From positions 124,001 through 188,000 of the forward strand of contig JAFEAP010000005.1 in NCBI GenBank assembly GCA_018266355.1: a stretch of DNA of 64,000 nucleotides, in the 5' to 3' direction. The stretch's first letter is position 1. The number at the start of each line of letters is the position of its first letter. Below, one piece after another: positions 50,314 to 58,104 of the stretch. The stretch is from Bdellovibrionales bacterium. Its GTDB lineage: Bacteria; Bdellovibrionota; UBA1018. The position numbers and the translations under genes were made by a program. The notes under the pieces were generated by a model that was given only the letters and a program-made list of their open reading frames with translations, did not search any database and had not been told where the DNA came from.

Positions 50314-51273
50314 ATGAAACTGACTACTCGTTCTGCAGTTTTCGCAATGGTGGCCATGCTCGGGATGGGCATGACCAACGCTAACGCTTGCTCGAAAGAC
50401 GGCCGCGACGGCTTCCTTCCGCGCAACAGCCGGTACATTCCGGTTCGCAAGACGGTTCTCGATCGCCACGGCAATCCGCTGGGCGGCGGGATCACCGAAC
50501 AAGAATTCAACGGCGTCATCGACGCGGTCGAGAAGACCTACTCGCCGATCGTCGCGAAGATGGGCGGCAAGCTCGTCACGCACCGCGATTGGAAGGACGG
50601 CACGGTCAACGCCTACGCCGATCGGAACGACGGCAACTGGAACATCTCGTTCTTCGGCGGCCTCGCCCGTCACAAGGAAACGACGATCGACGGCTTCCTG
50701 CTCGTCGTCTGCCACGAGCTCGGACACCAAATCGGCGGCGCTCCGAAGATCGCCGGCGAAGATTGGGCTTCGAACGAAGGCCAAGCCGACTACTTCGCGA
50801 CGCTCAAGTGCGCGCGCCGCGTGCTCGCTCACCAACAAAACCTCCGCGAACTCCCGCGCTTGAACGCGCCGGACTCGGTTAACCGCACCTGCGGCGGCAG
50901 CTTCAAGAACGCTCAAGAAGCCGCTCTCTGCGTCCGTTCGTCGATGGGCGGTCTCGCCCTCGGCCGTCTCCTCGCCGACCTCGGCGGCGAGCGCATGCCG
51001 GACTTCATGACTCCGGACAAGTCCACGGTTTCCCGCACGGACGACGCTCACCCGGCTGCTCAGTGCCGCCTGGACACGTACTACAACGGCGCGACCTGCC
51101 CGGTGAACTACCAAGAGAACGTCTCGGACGTCGATCCGACGGTCGCCACCTGCTCGCAAGAGAAGTCCGACAAGCTCGGCTTCCGCCCGCGCTGCTGGTA
51201 CGCTCCGCAACAGAACAACCGCACGCTCCGCCGCGCTAACCCGCGCGCTCCGCAACGCGGGAAGTACTACTAA
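50314..51273 (+). CDS. Exported HExxH zinc metallopeptidase
   Basis: The 319-aa product has a GGGGG Shine-Dalgarno sequence 8 nt before the ATG. A signal peptide (SAVFAMVAMLGMGMTNANA) is cleaved before CSKDGRDG, with lipoprotein processing possible but not typical. The zinc motif is LLVVCHELGHQIGGAP (H134, E135, H138), and the third ligand is probably the glutamate or aspartate in WASNEGQADYFATLK, a gluzincin-like arrangement. Multiple cysteines (at least nine) suggest disulfides, as expected for a secreted enzyme. It ends in a basic Arg/Asn/Gln-rich tail. It is followed by a strong terminator, so it is monocistronic. Confidence 0.75.
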   Translation: MKLTTRSAVFAMVAMLGMGMTNANACSKDGRDGFLPRNSRYIPVRKTVLDRHGNPLGGGITEQEFNGVIDAVEKTYSPIVAKMGGKLVTHRDWKDGTVNAYADRNDGNWNISFFGGLARHKETTIDGFLLVVCHELGHQIGGAPKIAGEDWASNEGQADYFATLKCARRVLAHQQNLRELPRLNAPDSVNRTCGGSFKNAQEAALCVRSSMGGLALGRLLADLGGERMPDFMTPDKSTVSRTDDAHPAAQCRLDTYYNGATCPVNYQENVSDVDPTVATCSQEKSDKLGFRPRCWYAPQQNNRTLRRANPRAPQRGKYY

Positions 51274-51300
51274 GCACTGCTTAGTTACTTAAGGTAAAGG

Positions 51301-51332
51301 AAAGGGCCGGCTCTTCGGAGCTGGCCCTTTTC
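51301..51332 (+). terminator. Intrinsic terminator of the metallopeptidase gene
   Basis: A 13-bp stem (AAAGGGCCGGCTC with one G-T pair) is capped by TTCG and followed by TTTTC. A second small hairpin (GTTTCAG/CTGAAAC) follows at 51334-51350. Confidence 0.9.
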
Positions 51333-51397
51333 AGTTTCAGAAGCTGAAACGGATGCAGTTCAGGCCAGGACCGGGCCAGAAAGAGGCCCAAGTCAGA

Positions 51398-51958
51398 TCA
51401 GTCGGCCGCAGACGGCATCATCATTTTCAAACCATCGAAAAGGTCGCGCGATTCTGCGCCGGACCCGATGACGAAGTCGAGGACGGTTTCGGCCGAGTTC
51501 ATGAGCTCGCGCATGTCCCCGAGTTTCTTCGGCGAAACCTTCATTTCGCGAAGGGATCCCTCCGCGGTGGCGCCGAGGTGATCGGCCGCGGCCGTGATCC
51601 GGGTCAGCATCTTCCGCTCTCGCAGCTTGAGCACGTTCAGGATGATGCCGGTCAAATCCGGATTCGCTTCGAAGAGGACCGTGCGGCCGCGGCCGCGAGC
51701 GACCTCGCGGATGACGTTATACTCGAGAAGGTCATGGATCGAGAAACTCACGAGCGCCTTCGAGACTCGCAGCCGCTTCACGAGCGTCGTCGCGTCGAGA
51801 GGGACCTCGGACAGGTAGAGATGCGCCCAGATCTTCCCGTGAATGCGCTTGAAGCCCCAGTACTGGATGAACTCCCCGATACGCTCGGCAAGCGCGTCGA
51901 GCTCGGGGTGGGGCACGGTTTTATTTTTTTTCGCGGAAGCGGGCGCGGAAGTCGACAT
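51398..51958 (-). CDS. GbsR/MarR-type transcriptional regulator
   Basis: The 186-aa product has a winged-helix DNA-binding domain of the GbsR-like MarR group. Features are an N-terminal helix IGEFIQYWGFKRIHGKIWAH, LYLSEVPLDATTLVKRLRVS, recognition helix KALVSFSIHDLLEYNVIREV, wing RGRGRTVLFEAN, and a C-terminal helix for dimerisation. GbsR homologues respond to choline or osmotic stress, but the ligand here is unknown. The start has TAGAAC 7 nt upstream and no Shine-Dalgarno sequence. The nearby target is not obvious. Confidence 0.82.
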   Translation of the reverse strand: MSTSAPASAKKNKTVPHPELDALAERIGEFIQYWGFKRIHGKIWAHLYLSEVPLDATTLVKRLRVSKALVSFSIHDLLEYNVIREVARGRGRTVLFEANPDLTGIILNVLKLRERKMLTRITAAADHLGATAEGSLREMKVSPKKLGDMRELMNSAETVLDFVIGSGAESRDLFDGLKMMMPSAAD

Positions 51959-52034
51959 CGGGCCCGTTCTAACCCACGGACTCGCCGTTGGCTACGGATT
52001 CGACCTCGCCGTAGATCCTAACCGGATCGAGGGC

Positions 52035-52733
52035 TTAAAGCGCGTTTCGGGCGGGACCGCCCCGCGCCCCGGCGATGGCGAACGAATCGATCGCGGCCTG
52101 GGGCACTCCCCCGCGCACGCGTTCCGTCGCGAGCAGCCCGCGGGCCCAGAGCATCCGGTCGATTTTCACGCGGAAGTACTCCATCAGGCGTTCCCGGACC
52201 GCATCGCCCTCGAGCACCCCGATCCCGCGCGCGATCGCTTCGAACGTCGAAACGCACTCGGGCCGCGGTTCGCTGCGAAGGACGTATTCCGAAAGCGGCC
52301 CCGGCGGCAGTCGGACGCACTCGACGTTTTCGAGGCCGGGCGTGCGGCGGGCGGCTTTGCTCCCTTGGCGCCAGTTCCCGTCGGGCACGATCAACACGAT
52401 CCGCTTCCCCACGGCCTCGGCGCGCTCGAGGTGCGCGCTCCCGAGTTCAGTCGAATTCTCGGCCGGATAAAGGAGAAGCGGCATCAGTTTCGGATCGCTC
52501 GCGAGATCGGTTGCGTCGACCGGACGTTCGCGGCGACCGCGGATCCGCACCTCGCAATCGGTGAGGGCGAGCTCCGCGAGACGGGCGGTGTTCGTCGTGA
52601 GCGAAAGCTCCCGGAAATGCATGAAGATCACCACCCGCGTTCGGGCCGCGATCCGGGGAGCGAGCCCGCAGATGCAAAGCGGCCGGAAGATCTGGCAGCG
52701 GTCGCAGCGATCGGGGGAATGGTTTCGGGACAT
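52035..52733 (-). CDS. DTW-domain protein (TapT-like tRNA aminocarboxypropyltransferase)
   Basis: The 232-aa product has an N-terminal zinc-binding region (RCDRCQIFRPLCICGLAP), the typical HFRELSLTTNTARL, LLYPAENS and VLIVPDGNWRQGSKAARR. The last corresponds to the DTW motif but reads D-G-N-W rather than D-G-T-W. RLPPGPLSEYVLRSEPRPEC and STFEAIARGI follow. DTW proteins such as TapT install acp3U in tRNA. CAGGAG precedes the ATG. The leader holds the structured element at 52742-52825. Confidence 0.85.
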   Translation of the reverse strand: MSRNHSPDRCDRCQIFRPLCICGLAPRIAARTRVVIFMHFRELSLTTNTARLAELALTDCEVRIRGRRERPVDATDLASDPKLMPLLLYPAENSTELGSAHLERAEAVGKRIVLIVPDGNWRQGSKAARRTPGLENVECVRLPPGPLSEYVLRSEPRPECVSTFEAIARGIGVLEGDAVRERLMEYFRVKIDRMLWARGLLATERVRGGVPQAAIDSFAIAGARGGPARNAL

Positions 52734-52741
52734 CGGGCTCC

Positions 52742-52825
52742 TGTCGGCAAGTAGGTTCGCCCGGATGGGCCGGTTTCGAACGGCAAGCGTAAGCTGGCCG
52801 TTCCGGACCGCGGGGCGAACTGTTC
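52742..52825 (-). promoter_or_regulatory. Structured 5' leader element of the DTW gene (extended hairpin, copy 2)
   Basis: Read on the minus strand, P1 GTTCGCCCC (52820-52812) pairs perfectly with GGGCGAAC (52762-52755). An inner GGTCCGG/CCGGCCC stem and a hairpin AACGGCCAGC-TTAC-GCTTGCCGTT follow. Compared with copy 1, one A-T pair of P1 is deleted on both sides. The element ends at the CAGGAG Shine-Dalgarno sequence of the gene. Confidence 0.6.
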
Positions 52826-52842
52826 TAAGCGCTACCTCACGC

Positions 52843-54171
52843 TTAAAAAGCCCACTCGGCTTCGAGGTAGGCGCTCCGGTAATCGCGGAGGGCGCCGAAC
52901 GTCTTATCGGTGGGGCCCCCGTAATAGTCCATTCCGAGGGTCGCGTGAAGCGAGTCCCGCAGTTTGTGCCGGATTTTCGGGCGGATCACGAAATCCCCCC
53001 CGATGAAGTTCCCGAGCGCCCCGAGTTCGAAGACCCACCCCTCTTCTTCCGTCGTATAGGTCGCGAGCAAGGTGGCCCCGACTTCCGACTTCTGCTGGTA
53101 GTTCTGGATCAGGGCGTTCGCCTGGCCGACCCCGCGGCCGATCGCCGTCTCGGTCGCGTTCGCGCCGACGTATTCGGAGGGGTCGCGCCGGGAAGGGTGC
53201 ACGCGGTAGAGCGCCTGGGCGAGGATCCGCACGCGCGGACCGAAGGCGCGCTCGAGACCGAGGACGCTATCCCAGTGATTCGGCTCGGTCAGCGAGGCGC
53301 CGGATCCGCCGCGCGGGCCGGAGTCGTAGAAGAAATACGCAGTCTCGCCTCGCAGGATGAAATCGTCGAACGTGATCGAGAAATCCCCGCCGATCGCCAG
53401 CTCCTTCTCGAAAACCGTCGCGACCTTCGCGCCGTCCCACTCGAATTGGCCGAAGTGATTCCGCCCCGAAAAACCCGAAAGGGAGACGTCGAAGGACGAC
53501 GCGAGGTAGGCGAGCTTCGCGGCCCATTCCTGGCGATCGCCGAAGAGCGCGGGGGTTCCCGGATCGGTGTCGACGACGACGCCCGCGGGCACTCCCGAAG
53601 TCGGAATCAGCATCTTCGTCTGGGGGTAACGCGCGTTCCAAGCCACGGTCGCCTCCCAAGGCGACGTCCCGCCCGCGGGGACGTACACCAGGCGCGCTCC
53701 GGGCGCGCCCCGGCGGCGGATTTCGTCCGTGGTCGAAAGGGTCGTCAGGTCCTTCGCGGTGAGGAAGTCGGTCGGGTTAACCGCGTCCGAGCGCCCCCAC
53801 GGCGTGACGATCTGCCCGAGCTTCACGTCGAGCCCACCGGCTCCGCGCGCGAGCCAGAGCTCCTGGACCTCGCCGCGAAAGACGAAGTCCTTCCCGTGTT
53901 CGAGTGACCTCCGGTACGCCGATCCGCGGAGGGTCGCCTTCGCGTTCACCGTCTCGCTCAGTTTCGGCGAAGCGGTTCCGTAAAGCGTCGCGCTCGACTG
54001 GAGCGTGCCGTTTCCGTCGCCGCGGGCGTCGCGGCCCGGTCCGACGGCCTCGTACTGATCGAGGAGCGCCTTTCCGCTCACCCACTCCGGAACCTCGGCG
54101 CGCGCCGCGACCGCGACGAACCCGAGGAGCGCCACGACGACCCCGAACGCGGCGGAGATCCGAGCGCTCAT
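52843..54171 (-). CDS. DUF1302-type outer-membrane beta-barrel protein
   Basis: The start at 54171 overlaps the TGA of the LolA-like gene (ATGA), so the two are coupled. The 442-aa product has a signal peptide (AAFGVVVALLGFVAVAARA) and a barrel with alternating strands (YGTASPKLSETVNAKATLRG; SEVGATLLATYTTEEEGWV). DUF1302-like features are ELWLARGAGGLDVKLGQIV, TPWGRSDAVNPTDFLTAKDL, RRRGAPGARLVYVPAG and a terminal aromatic (YLEAEWAF). Such proteins accompany LolA-like and RND-type exporters, but no RND/MMPL gene is adjacent in this window. Confidence 0.8.
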   Translation of the reverse strand: MSARISAAFGVVVALLGFVAVAARAEVPEWVSGKALLDQYEAVGPGRDARGDGNGTLQSSATLYGTASPKLSETVNAKATLRGSAYRRSLEHGKDFVFRGEVQELWLARGAGGLDVKLGQIVTPWGRSDAVNPTDFLTAKDLTTLSTTDEIRRRGAPGARLVYVPAGGTSPWEATVAWNARYPQTKMLIPTSGVPAGVVVDTDPGTPALFGDRQEWAAKLAYLASSFDVSLSGFSGRNHFGQFEWDGAKVATVFEKELAIGGDFSITFDDFILRGETAYFFYDSGPRGGSGASLTEPNHWDSVLGLERAFGPRVRILAQALYRVHPSRRDPSEYVGANATETAIGRGVGQANALIQNYQQKSEVGATLLATYTTEEEGWVFELGALGNFIGGDFVIRPKIRHKLRDSLHATLGMDYYGGPTDKTFGALRDYRSAYLEAEWAF

Positions 54172-55007
54172 TTTCCGCCCTTCGCGAGCGCGGACTGCGT
54201 AAACAGGGAATCCTCGAGCGGGAGATCGGTCTTCACGTCGGTGAATTTCAGCGTCGTCGAAGCGCCGTCCTTCTTCGTCGTGACCGCGATCGTCTTCGTG
54301 AACCACTTCCCGCTCGGCCTCTTCTCGATGTCCGAAAGGACGGAGGTCTTCAGCAGGACGTCGCCCGCGTCGTAGTTCTCGTTTTGGACGAGCATGAAAT
54401 TATCCTTCCGGACCCACGAGAGGATCCGGCCGTAACCGGTGCGTTCGCGGATCGAATCGGTCGCGGGCTTCGCTTCGACCTTGTAGCAAGTCGCCGGCTT
54501 TCCGGGCGACGTCTCGGCATGCGCGGCCGCCGGGCAGGCTTCCTCGCCTTTCAGCGCGTGGACGTAATCGTCGACGTGCGGGGTGGTGATGTCGGAATAG
54601 CTGAAGTCGGAACCCATGAAACTCGAACTCTGTTGGGCACGCTCGACGCGCCGAACTTTCTGGTAGGCCGGCAGGTAAAGGAGGATGTCGTTTTCGCCTT
54701 TGTCGTTCTCGAGGAAGAGGATCGCCTCGCCCTTCACTTCGGCCGGGGCGAGAAAGCGCGTGAGGAGGTTGAAATGGACGCCGTCGGCTTTCAGCTTCCG
54801 CGAGATCAGGAAGGTCTTTTCTTTCGTCGTGCCGTCGCCTTTCTTCGAGACGAGGAGCGCCTTCGCCGTGAACGTCACGATCTTCCGCGCCTCCTCGTGC
54901 TTCTGCATGATCTCCCGGCCGTCGAGAGCGGACGCGGGAAGGGCGCCGAGGAGGCCCAGCGCGGTCCAGGCGAGGCGAGGAAGGAGACGAACGGGGGTAC
55001 GGGCCAT
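54168..55007 (-). CDS. LolA-like outer-membrane lipoprotein-sorting family protein
   Basis: The 279-aa product starts at the ATG at 55007. A signal peptide (AWTALGLLGALPASA) precedes LDGREIMQKHEEARK. The LolA-like fold region includes FLISRKLKADGVHFNLLTRF, LAPAEVKGEAILFLEND, ILLYLPAYQKVRRV, SSFMGSDFSYSDIT (the conserved MGSDFSY motif) and PLEDSLFTQSALAKGGK. The family binds lipid or hydrophobic ligand in the periplasm and commonly neighbours DUF1302 proteins. A palindrome at 55052-55066 lies upstream. Confidence 0.85.
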   Translation of the reverse strand: MARTPVRLLPRLAWTALGLLGALPASALDGREIMQKHEEARKIVTFTAKALLVSKKGDGTTKEKTFLISRKLKADGVHFNLLTRFLAPAEVKGEAILFLENDKGENDILLYLPAYQKVRRVERAQQSSSFMGSDFSYSDITTPHVDDYVHALKGEEACPAAAHAETSPGKPATCYKVEAKPATDSIRERTGYGRILSWVRKDNFMLVQNENYDAGDVLLKTSVLSDIEKRPSGKWFTKTIAVTTKKDGASTTLKFTDVKTDLPLEDSLFTQSALAKGGK

Positions 55008-55051
55008 CGGGGCGATCCTTTCGAGCGGGGACGAGGCGATGAAACCAGACT

Positions 55052-55066
55052 GTCTAAAGTCTAGAC
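55052..55066. promoter_or_regulatory. Palindromic operator-like site
   Basis: GTCTA-AAGTC-TAGAC is a perfect palindrome with 5-bp spacer, adjoining a second short palindrome AGACTGTCT (55047-55055). It lies 45 nt upstream of the LolA-like gene start. No regulator is assigned. Confidence 0.4.
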
Positions 55067-55186
55067 GGGTGTCATCCTTGAACCTTCCCAAAACGGGAAC
55101 CTCGGTTTTCGATCTCGAACTCGATAGAACTAGAATTACCTAATCATTTCCATAGGTAATCGACACAAGTCACGCGCCGCAGCAAC

Positions 55187-55203
55187 TTGGCACTCGCGTT
55201 GCT
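55187..55203 (+). promoter_or_regulatory. Sigma-54 (RpoN) promoter
   Basis: TTGGCAC-TCGCG-TTGCT matches the -24/-12 consensus (TGGCAC N5 TTGCW) exactly, with the 10-bp GG to GC distance. Transcription should begin near 55214. The promoter also overlaps the left arm of TTGGCACTC-N20-GAGTGCCAA (55187-55195, 55216-55224), a possible operator. Confidence 0.7.
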
Positions 55204-55254
55204 TTATTAGTCTGTGAGTGCCAACCCCCAAACCCCCTTCAGGCACTTTTTCCC

Positions 55255-55291
55255 GGCCCGAGCTGCCCCCCTCAGCTCGGGCCCATTTTTT
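55255..55291 (+). terminator. Intrinsic terminator (hairpin 2 of the candidate sRNA)
   Basis: Perfect 10-bp GC-rich stem, loop GCCCCCCTC, followed by CCATTTTTT. Confidence 0.85.
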
Positions 55292-55292
55292 C

Positions 55293-55331
55293 AAGGCCTG
55301 AGCTTCCCCCGGCTCAGGCCTTTTTATTTTT
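55293..55331 (+). terminator. Intrinsic terminator (hairpin 3 of the candidate sRNA)
   Basis: Perfect 11-bp stem with TTCCCCCG loop, followed by TTTATTTTT. Confidence 0.85.
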
Positions 55332-55343
55332 CCGAGCGCGGAC

Positions 55344-56291
55344 TCAGTCTATTCCGACCACTTCGAGGTCGCGTTTCGCGAGCGCGCGCAATTCGGCGGG
55401 CACCGAATGATCGAGGACTTTCCGAAAGGCCTCGATGAGCGGCGTCTTCCACTGCAGCCGGCGATAGACGAGGCTCACCTCCCGCGAAGGAATCGGCTTT
55501 CGGAACGCTTTCACGTCGATGTTTTTCGGGACGCGCTCGGGAAGGGCGAGTTGCGGGATGAGGGTATAGCCTCCGCTGCCTTCGACGAGCCTCTTCAAGG
55601 TCTCGAGGTTTCCGCTCTCGAAAACGACGTTCTTCAGGATCGTCTTTTTCTTCGAGAGCGAGCAGATTTGGATCATCTGGTTCCGGAAGCAGTGCCCTTC
55701 GTTCAGGAGCCAAATCTGGCTCCCGTCGAGATCTCCTTCCCCGATCCGCGAATGGCTCGCGAGCTCGTGGTCCTTCCTCACCCAGAGGTAGAAGGGTTCG
55801 TAGAAGATCGGCGTTTCCTGGAAGGCTTTGTTACCGAGCGGCGTGACGAGGAGGCCCGCATCGATCGCATCGGAGTCGAGGGCGGCGATGATCTGCGAGG
55901 TTTGGAGCTCGTCGATCCGAAGTTGGACCTTCGGATAGGCCTTCGCGAACTCGTCGAGGAAGAGCGGGATCCAATACGGCGCGAGCGTCGGAATCACCGC
56001 GATTCGAAGTTCGCCCGCGAGTTCCTTCCCTTCCTGCTTCGAGCCGACGAGAGAAAGTCGCTTCCACTCGTCGACGACCACTCGGGCCTGCGAAATGAAC
56101 GCTTTCCCCGCCTCCGTCGGCAGGATCGGCTTTTTCGTGCGGTCGAAGAGCGGAAAACCGAGGTCGTCCTCGAGCTTCTTCAGCTGCATGGAAAGCGTCG
56201 GCTGGGTGACGAAGGTCGCTTTCGCGGCCTTCCCGAAGTTCCGAAGGCGGTCGACGGCGAGGACGTATTCGAGCTGGGTGAGGGTGATCAT
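55344..56291 (-). CDS. oxyR: OxyR-type LysR-family peroxide sensor
   Basis: The 315-aa product has an N-terminal LysR helix-turn-helix (LTQLEYVLAVDRLRNFGKAA, VTQPTLSMQLKKLEDDLGFP). The regulatory domain contains NEGHCFRNQMIQIC with two cysteines nine positions apart (C201, C210). This matches the redox pair C199-C208 of E. coli OxyR that forms a disulfide on contact with hydrogen peroxide. It diverges from ahpC, and an OxyR-type half-site overlaps its own start codon (56290-56304). Together these predict autoregulation and control of the adjoining ahpC-ahpD-dps genes. Confidence 0.9.
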   Translation of the reverse strand: MITLTQLEYVLAVDRLRNFGKAAKATFVTQPTLSMQLKKLEDDLGFPLFDRTKKPILPTEAGKAFISQARVVVDEWKRLSLVGSKQEGKELAGELRIAVIPTLAPYWIPLFLDEFAKAYPKVQLRIDELQTSQIIAALDSDAIDAGLLVTPLGNKAFQETPIFYEPFYLWVRKDHELASHSRIGEGDLDGSQIWLLNEGHCFRNQMIQICSLSKKKTILKNVVFESGNLETLKRLVEGSGGYTLIPQLALPERVPKNIDVKAFRKPIPSREVSLVYRRLQWKTPLIEAFRKVLDHSVPAELRALAKRDLEVVGID

Positions 56292-56304
56292 AGATTATAT
56301 CTAT
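56290..56304 (+). promoter_or_regulatory. OxyR-type operator half-site
   Basis: ATAG-N7-CTAT matches half of the four-box OxyR consensus exactly. The second half further right is degenerate. It overlaps the oxyR start codon in the oxyR-ahpC intergenic region. Confidence 0.55.
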
Positions 56305-56439
56305 CATATCATAAAAACTATCGATTTCAATTAATGAGGAGAATTCCGTAATACTGGTGAGGTAGGGCGCGAGGAAAGGACCGGCGCCCGCTAGATCCCC
56401 CACCACCACCCCGGCCGCGGGCCGGAAGAAGGAGACATC

Positions 56440-56979
56440 ATGTTAGGCGTAGGTCAGAAATTCCCCCAGTTTAAGCTCAAGGCCACCGTTTCGACGGACA
56501 TCAAGACGGCGTTCGCCGACGTCTCGAACGAGACCTATAAAGGGAAGTGGCTCGTCGTGTTTTTTTATCCGAAGGACTTCACGTTCGTCTGCCCGACGGA
56601 AATCAAGGCGTTCGGCGACCTGAACGGCAAATTCAAGGAACGCGACGCCCAGGTGCTCGCCGGCTCGACGGACAGCGAGTTCGTCCATCTGGCCTGGCGC
56701 CAGCACAAGGAAGAGCTCAAGAACCTGCCGTTCCCGATGCTCGCCGATATCAAGCGCGAACTCACCTCCGCCCTCGGCATCCTCGACCCGGTCGAAGGCG
56801 TCGCCCAGCGCGCGACCTTCGTCGTGGACCCGGAAGGCATCATCCGCCACGTTTCCGTGTACGACTTGAACGTCGGCCGGAATCCCCAGGAAGTGCTGCG
56901 CACGCTCGACGCGCTCCAAACCGACGAGCTCTGCCCGTGCAACTGGGAACAAGGCAAGGACACCCTGAAAGTCGGCTGA
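56440..56979 (+). CDS. ahpC: Peroxiredoxin AhpC (typical 2-Cys)
   Basis: The 179-aa product has the peroxidatic cysteine in FYPKDFTFVCPTEI (C51) and C-terminal cysteines in DELCPCNWEQG (C165 and C167), one of which resolves the disulfide. It reduces hydrogen peroxide and organic hydroperoxides. No AhpF gene is present; the AhpD encoded next is the likely reductant, as in the mycobacterial AhpC-AhpD system. AGAAGGAGA is the Shine-Dalgarno sequence. Likely OxyR-controlled. Confidence 0.95.
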   Translation: MLGVGQKFPQFKLKATVSTDIKTAFADVSNETYKGKWLVVFFYPKDFTFVCPTEIKAFGDLNGKFKERDAQVLAGSTDSEFVHLAWRQHKEELKNLPFPMLADIKRELTSALGILDPVEGVAQRATFVVDPEGIIRHVSVYDLNVGRNPQEVLRTLDALQTDELCPCNWEQGKDTLKVG

Positions 56980-56990
56980 CGCCGTAAGGA

Positions 56991-57021
56991 GGTTCGGGCC
57001 CCGACCGCAGGGGCCCGAACC
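56991..57021 (+). promoter_or_regulatory. Perfect 12-bp hairpin between ahpC and ahpD
   Basis: GGTTCGGGCCCC pairs with GGGGCCCGAACC around a GACCGCA loop, with no T-run after it. It is more likely an mRNA-processing or stability element that lets ahpC be expressed above ahpD than a full terminator. Confidence 0.6.
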
Positions 57022-57046
57022 GTTCCGAGAACCGAAAGGACGAATC

Positions 57047-57577
57047 ATGAGCGCATTCGAAACGTACCGCGAAAACCTGAAAGACTACGCGAAGGACATC
57101 CGCCTGAACCTCTCCACCGTGCTCGCGCCGGAGGGCGCGCCGGGCCTCTCTCCGAAGCAGATCGCGACGATCGCCCTGGCCTGTGCGTATTCGGCGGGAG
57201 CGAAAGGGCTGACCGAAGTCCTGCGCGGCGAATTCGCCACCACGCTCGGGGACGCCGAGCTCGAGGCCGCGAAAGGCGCGGCCGTGATCATGGCGATGAA
57301 CAACGTTTTCTACCGGACCCAGCACCACGCCGCGAACGAGGAGTTGAAAAAGCTTCCCGCCCGACTCCGCATGAACATCATCGGCAAACCGGGAATCGAG
57401 AAGGTCGATTTCGAGCTCGCTTGCCTCGCCGTGTCGGCGATCGGCGGCTGCGATCGATGCGTGAATTCCCACGTCGACGAGGTCTTAAAGGCCGGTCTCT
57501 CCGTCGACGCTGCGCACTCGGCGATCCGCATCGCGGCGACCCTCAACGCGGCGGCGCTTGCGGAAGCGATCGGTTAG
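57047..57577 (+). CDS. ahpD: Alkylhydroperoxidase AhpD
   Basis: The 176-aa product has the AhpD active site [12 protein letters not shown] (C135-X2-C138, with H142 nearby). The CxxC, proximal His and glutamate positions match AhpD, which is a disulfide reductase or weak peroxidase and donates electrons to AhpC through lipoamide-linked partners. The length is the same as in mycobacteria (about 177 aa). GAAAGGA precedes the ATG. It is the second gene in the ahpC-ahpD-dps run. Confidence 0.94.
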   Translation: MSAFETYRENLKDYAKDIRLNLSTVLAPEGAPGLSPKQIATIALACAYSAGAKGLTEVLRGEFATTLGDAELEAAKGAAVIMAMNNVFYRTQHHAANEELKKLPARLRMNIIGKPGIEKVDFELACLAVSAIGGCDRCVNSHVDEVLKAGLSVDAAHSAIRIAATLNAAALAEAIG

Positions 57578-57615
57578 GCGGAAAACCTACGGACCAACCT
57601 CGAAAGGAACCTCTC

Positions 57616-58101
57616 ATGGCCAACTCTCACCTCCCGATCGACATCGGAATCACCGAAGGCGACCGCAAACAGATCGCCGAAGGACTCTCGCACCTGCTCG
57701 CGGACTCCTACACGCTTTATCTGAAGACCCATAACTTCCACTGGAACGTCACGGGCCCCATGTTCCAAACCCTGCACCTGATGTTCGAGACCCAGTACAA
57801 CGAACTCGCCCTCGCGGTGGACTTGATCGCCGAACGCATCCGTTCCCTCGGCCACTTCGCGCCGGGTTCGTACGCGGAATACTCGACGCTCTCGTCGATC
57901 AAGGAAGCGAAGGGCGTTCCGGCGGCGAAAGACATGATCGCCCAGCTCGTTCAAGGTCACGAGGCGGTCGTGAAGACCGCGCGCGGGATCTACCCGGCCG
58001 TCGAAAAAGGCCACGACGAGGCCTCGGCCGACTTGCTCACGCAGCGGATCCAACTCCACGAAAAAACCGCGTGGATGCTCCGCTCGCTCCTCGAATCCTG
58101 A
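57616..58101 (+). CDS. dps: Dps-family DNA-protecting ferritin
   Basis: The 161-aa product shows the Dps inter-subunit ferroxidase motif: [40 protein letters not shown] and [11 protein letters not shown]. Dps 12-mers oxidise iron with hydrogen peroxide and store it, preventing Fenton chemistry. The Shine-Dalgarno AAAGGAAC lies upstream. It is the third gene in the peroxide cluster. Its stop is only 3 nt from the stop of the convergent LysR gene. Confidence 0.94.
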   Translation: MANSHLPIDIGITEGDRKQIAEGLSHLLADSYTLYLKTHNFHWNVTGPMFQTLHLMFETQYNELALAVDLIAERIRSLGHFAPGSYAEYSTLSSIKEAKGVPAAKDMIAQLVQGHEAVVKTARGIYPAVEKGHDEASADLLTQRIQLHEKTAWMLRSLLES

Positions 58102-58104
58102 TCC

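Larger units (their letters stand above)
55214..55331 (+). ncRNA. Candidate small RNA with three tandem C-loop hairpins
   Basis: Downstream of the sigma-54 site there is no ORF but three hairpins in a row, each followed by a T-run. (1) AGTGCC/GGCACT (55217-55247) has a 19-nt loop holding two CCCCC runs. (2) A 10-bp stem, GGCCCGAGCT (55255-55283), has loop GCCCCCCTC and six T's. (3) An 11-bp stem, AAGGCCTGAGC (55293-55322), has loop TTCCCCCG and TTTTTATTTTT. Exposed C-runs could pair with G-rich ribosome-binding sites. Length would be about 80 or 118 nt depending on termination. Function is inference; no homologous RNA family is recognised. Confidence 0.6.

Noticed and set aside
55187..55224. 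CIRCE/HrcA-type heat-shock operator (TTGGCACTC ... GAGTGCCAA)
   Set aside because: The arms resemble CIRCE, but the spacer is 20 nt instead of 9. The left arm is better explained as part of the sigma-54 -24 element.
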